From contig DAOURZ010000108.1 in the NCBI GenBank assembly GCA_030627475.1, positions 1-5,672 on the forward strand: a DNA stretch of 5,672 nucleotides, given 5' to 3'. Under the pieces are notes generated by a model, which saw nothing but the letters and a program-made list of their open reading frames with translations, was not told the origin of the DNA and did not search any database. Numbering within the stretch: position 1 is the first letter of the stretch; each line of letters begins with the position of its first letter. This document shows, piece by piece, positions 1-5,351 of this stretch. The position numbers and the translations under genes are program-made. Origin of the DNA: Deltaproteobacteria bacterium (GTDB lineage: Bacteria > Desulfobacterota > Desulfobacteria > Desulfobacterales > ETH-SRB1).

Positions 1-663
1 AACGGCGTGCTCTTTGATGGAAAAAAGGAATTTTTCCGGCAGGAGGGCCGCCTGGGGTATGAACAGTATGCAGCTAGCGGCTACCGGCTTTGGGGGCACG
101 AAGTGGAAAAAGCGCTTGATTTTCAGGAAATTGAATGGACAGATATCCTCGGAGAAAAAATTCCGTTCGATACCCGGAACAAGGCATATCTAACCAGCGA
201 TCCATTTATGCTCGCAAGGATGGAACTGGACAATATAGATAAGAAATTTAACGGGATCATTCATTCCATCTACGCCATTCAAAAAAAACAATGGGAAAAG
301 ACGGATATTATAACATCCGTGTCCGAAGATTCCATCAATCAAAAGCCCTGGTTTGTTTATAATTGCATATTTTATGAGGGCAAACCATGGGCCTGCGTAG
401 ATCATAAAGGACATTCCAGTCCAAACCTGAAAAGCCTGTCCTCAAAAGCAGCCATTTCCTGGTCAGCTATTTTTTCGGATGATTACAGCACAAGTCTCAG
501 GGAAGCGGTTGCTGACCTTAAGCACCCCAAATACGGATTTTACGCAGGTATTTTTGAAGACGGCAAAATCAATAAATCAAGAAACATCAATACAAACGCT
601 GTGATACTGGAAGCCATGCTTTACCTGAAAATGGGCAAAAAACCTTTCATTATTCAGAAATGA
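1..663 (+). CDS. DUF3131 domain-containing protein, C-terminal part (5' end outside window)
   Basis: The reading frame is open from the first base of the window, so the GTG at position 7 is only an internal Val and the true start lies upstream. About 220 C-terminal residues are visible. The ending has the pattern I associate with DUF3131 (Pfam PF11329): a Trp/Tyr-rich body, the block SSKAAISWSAIFSDDYSTSL, then YGFYAGIFEDGKINKSRNIN, and the closing NTNAVILEAMLYLKMGKKPF. An N-[TI]-N-T-N-x-V-[IL]-LE ending is also usual for (alpha/alpha)6-barrel glycosidase-like proteins, so a role in making or trimming a cell-envelope polysaccharide is a reasonable inference, but the substrate is unknown. The TGA stop directly touches the stop codon of the convergent toxin gene. 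The secreted two-fold repeat protein downstream may have been its operon partner. Family assignment is fairly sure; function is not. Confidence 0.8.
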   Translation, partial: NGVLFDGKKEFFRQEGRLGYEQYAASGYRLWGHEVEKALDFQEIEWTDILGEKIPFDTRNKAYLTSDPFMLARMELDNIDKKFNGIIHSIYAIQKKQWEKTDIITSVSEDSINQKPWFVYNCIFYEGKPWACVDHKGHSSPNLKSLSSKAAISWSAIFSDDYSTSLREAVADLKHPKYGFYAGIFEDGKINKSRNINTNAVILEAMLYLKMGKKPFIIQK

Positions 664-1071
664 TTAAGGCATAATGACAAATGACTGCTTTTTTTTGAAT
701 CTGTAAATATTGAAATCTTTTTGATCCAATGTAATAATATTGTATATCCCTGTATCCATTGCAAGGCATACAATTGTTGCATCAGCATAATCCATGGGCA
801 GATCTGAATACTTTTTTATTAGAATTTTTACTTTTTTCATACTCTCAACACTGGAGGGAATGATTTCAACCACAGATTTTAGAACAAAATCAATAGCTGC
901 TGTTTGCGCTTTTACCGAGAAATTTAAAAGGTAAAGAACTTCTGTTAAAACAGATTCGGTAGAATATAATTTTCCGGAAAAATTCTTGAGCCATCGTACA
1001 CAAATATCATGTTTTGATTCACTTTTGTCTATTAATGCAACCCACGGGCCTGTATCTAAAATAGCTTTCAT
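664..1071 (-). CDS. vapC: PIN-domain toxin, VapC-like ribonuclease
   Basis: This 135-residue protein has the length and order of a single PIN domain. The acidic residues expected to bind the metal are present: Asp6 in MKAILDTGPWVAL, Glu44 in TEVLYLL, Asp94 and Asp97 in PMDYADA, and Asp116 in TLDQKDF. PIN toxins of type II toxin-antitoxin systems are Mg/Mn-dependent RNases that cut tRNA or rRNA; the target here cannot be told. The start ATG lies inside the stop codon of the antitoxin gene (ATGA overlap), with a modest ribosome site (AAGG, about 8 bases upstream) inside the antitoxin, so translation is probably coupled. The TAA stop abuts the stop of the convergent DUF3131 gene with no base between them, which leaves no room for a separate terminator. 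All catalytic acids are intact, so the toxin is probably active. Confidence 0.88.
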   Translation of the reverse strand: MKAILDTGPWVALIDKSESKHDICVRWLKNFSGKLYSTESVLTEVLYLLNFSVKAQTAAIDFVLKSVVEIIPSSVESMKKVKILIKKYSDLPMDYADATIVCLAMDTGIYNIITLDQKDFNIYRFKKKQSFVIMP

Positions 1072-1319
1072 TTGTCGACCTTTTTTATTTTTTTTATCAA
1101 ATAGTCGCGATGACGTTGCCCAAGATCAGGTATTCCGCTTTCAACAATACCGAGAAGATGTTTAACCTTGGTGAATGGTTTTTCTGTACTTTCATTATAT
1201 TCTTCTATAAATTTTTTTAAAGCTATTCTGGTTACATCAGATTTTTTAAGCTCCATTTTTTTTGCGATATATTCAATCATAGTCATCTGTTCTTTTGGCA
1301 TTCTAATTGTAAGCTGCAT
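1068..1319 (-). CDS. Ribbon-helix-helix (CopG/Arc-type) antitoxin
   Basis: This is an 83-residue protein. Residues 2-8 (QLTIRMP) form the short DNA-binding beta strand of a ribbon-helix-helix domain, followed by two helices (about residues 9-22 and 26-41) with the usual KSDVTRIALKKFIEEY second helix. Such proteins dimerise, bind an operator at their own promoter, and neutralise the toxin with the C-terminal tail (about 45-83, rich in Lys at the end). It is first in the operon and overlaps the toxin gene by 4 bases, the classic antitoxin-toxin order. A strong ribosome site (AAGGGGTG) lies just upstream, and a consensus-like promoter lies about 30-60 bases upstream. The partner and architecture make the antitoxin role likely, although the VapB subfamily cannot be named from sequence alone. 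Confidence 0.85.
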   Translation of the reverse strand: MQLTIRMPKEQMTMIEYIAKKMELKKSDVTRIALKKFIEEYNESTEKPFTKVKHLLGIVESGIPDLGQRHRDYLIKKIKKVDK

Positions 1320-1321
1320 TT

Positions 1322-1331
1322 ATCACCCCTT
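1322..1331 (-). promoter_or_regulatory. Strong ribosome binding site of the antitoxin gene
   Basis: Read on the minus strand this is AAGGGGTGAT, two bases before the ATG at 1319. It closely resembles the Shine-Dalgarno consensus and fixes the antitoxin start. It is much stronger than the site before the toxin gene, which fits the need for excess antitoxin. Confidence 0.6.
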
Positions 1332-1346
1332 ATTTTAATGAAAATG

Positions 1347-1354
1347 ATTGCAAT
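1347..1354. promoter_or_regulatory. Candidate operator palindrome ATTGCAAT
   Basis: A perfect 8-bp palindrome lies on the edge of the -10 box of the toxin-antitoxin promoter and inside the -35 box of the opposite candidate promoter. Ribbon-helix-helix antitoxins usually bind short inverted repeats at their own promoter, so this is a plausible autoregulatory site. It is short enough to occur by chance. Confidence 0.3.
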
Positions 1355-1376
1355 GTAGTCTTTTTGATTTTATATG
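1348..1376 (+). promoter_or_regulatory. Candidate promoter for the barrel gene and recD
   Basis: TTGCAA (1348-1353), a 17-base spacer and TATATG (1371-1376) could serve as -35 and -10 boxes. Transcription would start near 1383, downstream of the ATG at 1374 but upstream of the TTG start at 1446. It overlaps the opposite toxin-antitoxin promoter almost completely, so the two would compete. Both boxes are imperfect. Confidence 0.35.
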
Positions 1377-1380
1377 TCAA
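1352..1380 (-). promoter_or_regulatory. Candidate sigma-70-type promoter of the toxin-antitoxin operon
   Basis: On the minus strand a perfect TTGACA (1380-1375) is followed after 17 bases by TACATT (1357-1352), a 4/6 match to the -10 box. Transcription would begin near 1345, about 25 bases before the antitoxin ATG. The -35 box overlaps the ATG at 1374 of the long reading frame on the other strand. Confidence 0.55.
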
Positions 1381-1433
1381 GAAAAAGGGGCTATTCTGCA
1401 ACGCCGGAAAGGGAGCAAAAGTTAATTGAAAGC

Positions 1434-1438
1434 GGGAG
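1434..1438 (+). promoter_or_regulatory. Ribosome binding site favouring the TTG start at 1446
   Basis: GGGAG is followed by a 7-base spacer and then TTG at 1446. No Shine-Dalgarno-like sequence precedes the upstream ATG at 1374, which sits behind a T-rich stretch. This site therefore decides in favour of the shorter protein, whose N-terminus is a conventional signal peptide. Confidence 0.5.
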
Positions 1439-1445
1439 AATAAAC

Positions 1446-2408
1446 TTGCATCGTGTTATTCTTATCTTTCTTCTTGCAATGGAAAGCTTTTTGTTTTGCT
1501 TTTCTGATGCTTTTGCCGGAGCAGAAGAAGAAACTGTGAACGAAATCATGAAAGGGATATCAAGTTCCTTTTCGCTGCCCTTGCGGGATCTGTTGAAAAA
1601 AGAGCATCCGTCAGAATTGAAAAACATATTCAGCGGATTTAGCGGCGGATTTGCTTTCAGCTATCCACTTAAGGATACCTTGCGCGAAAAAAGAGGAACT
1701 AACGAACAGTCAAAAGAAGGTTTTCGGAAGTGTATTGTTTCCGCCACCTTGAAATATAATCCCATAAGTTACTGGTACATCAGCGCCACATTTTATGGTT
1801 ATCTTGATTTTGATTCAGAAAATATCCGGTGCCCGGATTGCAGAGCATCGTGGGATCCCGATTTTTCATATACCTTTGGTTATGATGACTGGCATCCTTA
1901 TACCTTTAGTCTGGTTTATTCAAACTACGGAGGAAATCGCATCAAACCTGACAGGGATAAAGAGGAAACAATAACAAAATTTAAAGAAGGAACTTATTCC
2001 CTTGGGTGGAAGTTTGTTGTACCCCGATTTATCGAAGAAATATTTATCATTCACCCCACAGGAGGTATCGGAGGCTCAATAGCTTATAATCTTACTCCGA
2101 AATACATGGATATTGCAACACTTTCGATGCAGACCTGGAAACAGTCAATCAGCCTCGGTCTGAAATATGTAATTTATAAGTGGTGGTACGCGAATATCAC
2201 CCTCTATTATTATCCCCAACCAACTCAGAAGCAGCCATGGGATCCTGATTACACTTATGGATTCGGCTATTTTGACTGGCATCCGGGAACTATTTCAGTT
2301 CAGTATAACAATTATTCCGGCAACAGGTATCCGTGGCACAGAAAAAGTCCTGATACCGGCAGCTTCAAGGACGGTGCCATCACAATTTCATGGTCATGGA
2401 TGTGGTAA
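1446..2408 (+). CDS. Secreted, internally duplicated protein, probable outer-membrane beta-barrel
   Basis: I do not recognise a named family. The TTG start at 1446 gives 320 residues; an in-frame ATG at 1374 would give 344 but lacks a ribosome site. From TTG, residues 3-24 form a signal peptide (MHRVILIFLLAMESF..., cut after SDAFA). The mature protein has two homologous halves, about residues 64-190 and 205-318. The core WDPDFSYTFGYDDWHP... (136-165) matches WDPDYTYGFGYFDWHP... (265-294) at 20 of 30 positions, and both end in N-Y-x-G-N-R. Alternating aromatic residues and the C-terminal Trp fit an outer-membrane beta-barrel. Only the first half carries a CPDC pair (129-132). DUF3131 lies upstream beyond the toxin-antitoxin module, so a role in surface polysaccharide is possible. 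recD starts 3 bases after the stop. Confidence 0.72.
   Translation: MHRVILIFLLAMESFLFCFSDAFAGAEEETVNEIMKGISSSFSLPLRDLLKKEHPSELKNIFSGFSGGFAFSYPLKDTLREKRGTNEQSKEGFRKCIVSATLKYNPISYWYISATFYGYLDFDSENIRCPDCRASWDPDFSYTFGYDDWHPYTFSLVYSNYGGNRIKPDRDKEETITKFKEGTYSLGWKFVVPRFIEEIFIIHPTGGIGGSIAYNLTPKYMDIATLSMQTWKQSISLGLKYVIYKWWYANITLYYYPQPTQKQPWDPDYTYGFGYFDWHPGTISVQYNNYSGNRYPWHRKSPDTGSFKDGAITISWSWMW
1851..1940 (+). repeat. Internal protein repeat, copy A core
   Basis: This stretch encodes the 30-residue core of the first half of the secreted protein (starting WDPDFSYTFGY and ending NYGGNR). It matches the second copy at 2238-2327 at 20 of 30 residues without gaps. The DNA has diverged, so the duplication is old and not a recent tandem copy. 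Confidence 0.8.
2238..2327 (+). repeat. Internal protein repeat, copy B core
   Basis: This is the second copy of the 30-residue core (starting WDPDYTYGFGY and ending NYSGNR), aligned without gaps to 1851-1940. It is followed by a short tail with FKDGAITISWSWMW that parallels FKEGTYSLGWKF after copy A, so the duplication covers the whole half and not just the core. Confidence 0.8.
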
Positions 2409-2411
2409 ATT

Positions 2412-4262
2412 ATGCATAAAAATAACTTGGCAAGACTACATCAAGAAGGCATATTAACTGATATAGACATGCATTTTGCAAGGTTTATGACGGATCTTGC
2501 AGGCAGTAAATATCAGGAAGTATTTCTCGGAGCAGGTCTTGCAAGTAATGTTACAGGCAAGGGAGATGTGTGTTTTGACCTTGCATCATTTGCAGGGAGA
2601 GGGCTGCTTGACAAAGATGGGGAAAGGGAGGCTGTTATCTGTCCCGGGCTTTCTGTATGGAAGAACAATTTGATGTCAACCAAAATTGTCGGAAGACCGG
2701 GAGACCTTTGCCCTCTTATACTTGATGAAAGAAACAGACTTTATCTTTATCGCTACTGGGAATATGAAACAAAACTTTCTGATTCTATAAAACAACGTGT
2801 TAAAAAAGATATTAACGGCATAAACTTATCTCTTATAAAAGACAGCCTGAAGAGGCTTTTCCCTGAAAAAACAGATGGCGCTATTAACTGGCAAAAGGTT
2901 GCCGCCATAATTTCGGCTTTTAAGAAGTTCTGCGTTATTTCCGGAGGCCCTGGAACAGGCAAAACCACAACTGTTGCAAAGATCCTGGCGCTTCTATTAG
3001 AGCAGGCAGATAAAGAAAAAAACCTTAGAATTTTTCTTGCAGCTCCAACTGGAAAAGCTGCGGCAAGGTTAAGCGAGTCTATAGAAAACATTAAAAAAAA
3101 GCTGAATTGCAAAGACTATATCAAAGCAGCTATACCGACAAAAGCTTTTACAATTCACAGGCTGCTGAAAACTATTATCGGATCTCCTTTTTTTCATTAT
3201 AATTCCGAAAATCTTCTTTCCGCCGATATTGTTGTAATAGATGAAGCCTCAATGGTTGATCTGCCCTTAATGTCAAAACTCATACAGGCTGTCCCTATTG
3301 ATGCAAGGCTCATACTGATAGGAGACAGCAATCAGCTTGCATCCGTGGATCCCGGTTCAGTGCTTGGCGATATTTGCGGAAACGACCATATTCGTGGATT
3401 TACAGCAAATTTTGTTAATAAAATTGAAGAATCAACAGATGAAAAGTTTGCGGATTCTATCAAAAAACATAAAGACATAAAAGTTTTACATGACCATATT
3501 GTTATTTTGAAAAAAAATTATAGATTTGCTGACGGCAGTGGAATCGGCGGATTAAGTAAGGCTGTGAAGCATGGAAACGTTGATAAGGCTTTAAGTCTGC
3601 TTAAAAATGAAAATAACAAAAGTATAATATTTGAAGAAATAGTATCAGTTGATAATTTTAAACAAATTCTTGCGGATAAAGTTATTGAGTTCTATTCAGA
3701 ATATCTCAAAACTGATGATCCTGCTATTGCTCTTGAACTTTTTAATCGCTTTAAAATATTGTGTGCTGTAAAGATAGGGCAATTCGGGGTTTATACAGTA
3801 AATGCAATCATCGAACAGATATTGAGCCGTGAGAATCTGATACAAACTGAAAATTTATGGTATAAAGGCCGACCGGTTCTCATAATCAGCAATGATTATA
3901 AACTCGGCCTTTTTAACGGGGATATCGGTATAACAATGCCAATTCCCGATTCCGACAGGAATGATATGTATGTATTTTTCCCCGGAACTTCCGGAGAATT
4001 GAGACATTTTTTGCCTTACAGATTACCCCTGCATGAAACAGTTTATGCGATGACAGTTCATAAGAGTCAGGGTTCCGAGTTTGAAAACGTTTATCTTGTT
4101 TTGCCGGATAAGGATTATTCCGTACTTTCCGGAGAACTTATTTATACAGCTATTACAAGAGCTGGTCAGAGTGTAACAATATTAGGCAAAGAAGAAGTTT
4201 TAAGAACTTCGATATCAAGAATAATTAAGCGCAAGTCCGGTCTTCATGATTCTCTCTGGTAA
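2412..4262 (+). CDS. recD: RecD, exodeoxyribonuclease V alpha subunit (5'-3' helicase)
   Basis: This is a complete 616-residue SF1B helicase, close to the roughly 608 residues of E. coli RecD. RecD is the 5'-3' motor of the RecBCD nuclease-helicase that processes double-strand breaks in the cytoplasm. Motifs occur in order: Walker A GGPGTGKTTT (178-187), Ia APTGKAAARL (211-220), TIHRLL (247-252), Walker B VVIDEAS (274-280), III GDSNQLASVDPG (304-315), IV KKNYR (367-371), V VHKSQGSEF (549-557) and VI YTAITRA (578-584). The short N-terminal domain (LTDIDMHFARF) marks RecD1 rather than the longer RecD2. ATG at 2412 is 3 bases after the barrel gene stop with only a weak ribosome site (GTGG), so translation may be coupled. 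recB and recC, its usual neighbours, are not in the window. No motif is missing. Confidence 0.96.
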   Translation: MHKNNLARLHQEGILTDIDMHFARFMTDLAGSKYQEVFLGAGLASNVTGKGDVCFDLASFAGRGLLDKDGEREAVICPGLSVWKNNLMSTKIVGRPGDLCPLILDERNRLYLYRYWEYETKLSDSIKQRVKKDINGINLSLIKDSLKRLFPEKTDGAINWQKVAAIISAFKKFCVISGGPGTGKTTTVAKILALLLEQADKEKNLRIFLAAPTGKAAARLSESIENIKKKLNCKDYIKAAIPTKAFTIHRLLKTIIGSPFFHYNSENLLSADIVVIDEASMVDLPLMSKLIQAVPIDARLILIGDSNQLASVDPGSVLGDICGNDHIRGFTANFVNKIEESTDEKFADSIKKHKDIKVLHDHIVILKKNYRFADGSGIGGLSKAVKHGNVDKALSLLKNENNKSIIFEEIVSVDNFKQILADKVIEFYSEYLKTDDPAIALELFNRFKILCAVKIGQFGVYTVNAIIEQILSRENLIQTENLWYKGRPVLIISNDYKLGLFNGDIGITMPIPDSDRNDMYVFFPGTSGELRHFLPYRLPLHETVYAMTVHKSQGSEFENVYLVLPDKDYSVLSGELIYTAITRAGQSVTILGKEEVLRTSISRIIKRKSGLHDSLW

Positions 4263-4344
4263 AAAAATATGAATTAAGGGTTCGCAACTCGCTGATGGCT
4301 AAACGCACAGGTTGTAATTTTTCAGGTTAGGAACGTGGTCGAAT

Positions 4345-4494
4345 TAACTTCCGCAAGTAGGCGCACAGATTTAGGTCAGGTTTGTTCGATCTACAATCAC
4401 AAAAGTCGAAGAAATAGCGAGCTATTTCAAGATTTTTGCGATTGTAGATCGGGCAAAGATGGCCTGATGCTGTAATGCATAGTTGCGGAAGTTA
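4345..4494. repeat. About 150-bp imperfect palindrome, candidate MITE-like element or structured RNA
   Basis: Three sets of inverted arms share one centre near 4419.5. The outer arms are TAACTTCCGCAA (4345-4356) and its exact complement (4483-4494). The middle arms are GATCTACAATC (4388-4398) and GATTGTAGATC (4440-4450). The inner arms are GAAATAGC (4411-4418) and GCTATTTC (4421-4428) around a 2-base centre. The segments between the arms also pair with scattered mismatches and about one single-base gap on each side. Further similarity extends outward: GAACGT at 4331 against ACGTTC at 4517, and GTCGAAT at 4338 against ATTCGAC at 4505, though with offset spacing. The trinucleotide ATT flanks the AACTTCCGCAA arms on both sides, a possible but very weak target duplication. 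It encodes no protein and lacks the T-tract of an intrinsic terminator. Confidence 0.85.
4388..4450. repeat. Central hairpin of the palindrome
   Basis: This 63-base inverted repeat has arms of 30 and 29 bases with few mismatches and a tiny centre (CGAG loop). It would form a very stable stem in RNA or single-stranded DNA. It lies between convergent genes and could block or stall transcription from both sides, but it has no T-tract. Confidence 0.8.
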
Positions 4495-4527
4495 TTTAAA
4501 CCCCATTCGACGTTGGACGTTCATCTT

Positions 4528-5130
4528 TTAATTTGTTTTTTTAAAATCCGGATAATGTTTTTTCAGGCATTCAGGACACAGGCCGTGGCTGAATTGGGCA
4601 TCCGAGTGCTCGGTAATGTATTTTTCGAGCCGTTCCCAGCTCTGCCGGTCATTCCGGATCTTGTGACAATGCATGCAGATGGGCAGGATGCCCTGGAGAG
4701 TCTTGACATGCGCCAACGCTTCCTGAAGAGAATGAACTTCTTCCACAAGGGCTGACTGCAATGCCGCTACCCTTTCTCCCACCTTGACCCGGACGCGCAG
4801 TTCGTCCATTTCATACGGTTTGTTGATATAGTCGTCCGCTCCTGCCTCAAGACCGTCGACAATGTCCTTCATGCTGTTGCGAATCGTGAGAAGAATAAGG
4901 TACGCAGAATTAGGAACATCCAATTGGCGCACTTTGCGACAAACCTCAGCACCATCCAGCCCTGGCATCATCCGGTCAAGAATTGCAAGCTTTGGCGCGT
5001 CTTCGGCCTGAAGCGCCTCCCATGCCTCGTTGCCGTCCTTCGTGACAACCACCTCGTAACCCCACTTGGCCAGCATATGTTTAAGCAACACTCGTGAGGT
5101 TATATCATCTTCAGCAATCAAGATTTTCAT
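4528..5130 (-). CDS. Response regulator: receiver domain with C-terminal four-Cys motif
   Basis: This 200-residue protein begins with a full receiver domain: acidic pocket Asp8/Asp9 (AEDD), phospho-acceptor Asp52 in AILDRMMPGLDG, Thr82 and Lys104 in INKPYE. Residues about 117-146 look like a coiled coil (VAALQSALVEEVHSLQEAL). The tail (148-194) has LPICMHCHKIRN ... EHSDAQFSHGLCPECLKKHY with Cys152, Cys155, Cys185 and Cys188, which probably bind a metal such as zinc. I know this tail from many receiver and PAS proteins of Desulfobacterota, where its role is undefined. There is no DNA-binding or GGDEF domain, so output is probably by protein contact. The start has a good ribosome site (AAAGGA, 9-base spacer) and overlaps the TAA stop of the upstream kinase remnant by one base. 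All receiver residues are intact, so it may respond to another kinase or HPt protein. Confidence 0.93.
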   Translation of the reverse strand: MKILIAEDDITSRVLLKHMLAKWGYEVVVTKDGNEAWEALQAEDAPKLAILDRMMPGLDGAEVCRKVRQLDVPNSAYLILLTIRNSMKDIVDGLEAGADDYINKPYEMDELRVRVKVGERVAALQSALVEEVHSLQEALAHVKTLQGILPICMHCHKIRNDRQSWERLEKYITEHSDAQFSHGLCPECLKKHYPDFKKTN

Positions 5131-5351
5131 TATATGGTTTCCTTTGTCATCCTTTTTTCTACCTTCTCAAACTCCTTCTTGATCGTATTGAGCATTTCTG
5201 TTGCCTGACTCAGATCGCCATTTTTTCCGGCCATTTCGAGGCGCATAGCCGCGTTCTGCATGGAATCTGCGACTACATTCTCTGATGCGCCCTTCAGGGT
5301 ATGGGCATTGCGATCCTGTCGGGCAGTGGCAGTATCCGTCAGGAATCCATC
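5130..5351 (-). other. HPt domain remnant within the kinase pseudogene
   Basis: In the same frame as the ATPase piece, this stretch reads GFLTDTATARQDRNAHTLKG, then ASENVVADSMQNAAMRLEMA, and ends EKRMTKETI. The AHTLKGAS motif carries the His that accepts phosphate in a phosphorelay, and the C-terminal helices look intact. The N-terminal helix is too short. If a ribosome could start inside, a partial HPt might be made, but I see no good start site for it. Confidence 0.7.

Larger units (their letters stand above)
4263..4527. other. Non-coding gap between convergent recD and the response regulator
   Basis: No convincing gene lies in this 265-base gap. It holds the long palindrome described separately, two loosely repeated short words on its left side (CGCACAG at 4304 and 4362; TCAGGTT at 4322 and 4376) and a tandem GACGTTG-GACGTTC word at 4509-4522. 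No classical terminator with a T-tract follows either gene. Confidence 0.7.

Noticed and set aside
670..700. Possible intrinsic terminator after DUF3131 (run of eight T at about 688-696)
   Set aside because: The stem before the T run would be only about three base pairs (GCA/TGC) around AT-rich sequence, and it lies inside the toxin coding region.
1374..1445. Separate small gene ahead of the barrel gene
   Set aside because: The stretch stays in frame with the barrel gene and has no ribosome site or stop of its own; it is better read as 5' leader.
2257..2457. 66-residue plus-strand reading frame across the barrel/recD junction
   Set aside because: It is out of frame with two clear genes and shows no protein-like features.
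2753..3112. 119-residue minus-strand reading frame inside recD
   Set aside because: It lies opposite the Walker A region of an intact recD and has no independent support.
4388..4450. Central hairpin as a simple bidirectional rho-independent terminator
   Set aside because: There is no T-tract after the stem on either strand, and the symmetry extends well beyond the hairpin.
4483..4755. Plus-strand 90-residue reading frame
   Set aside because: It is the opposite strand of the well-supported response regulator and begins in the palindrome; it has no ribosome site or recognisable motif.
5167..5346. C-terminal half of the 121-residue minus-strand frame (YCHCPTGSQCPYPEG...) as a Cys-rich domain
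   Set aside because: It is an out-of-frame reading of the HPt domain; the neighbouring frame gives the clear AHTLKGAS motif, so the Cys residues are meaningless.
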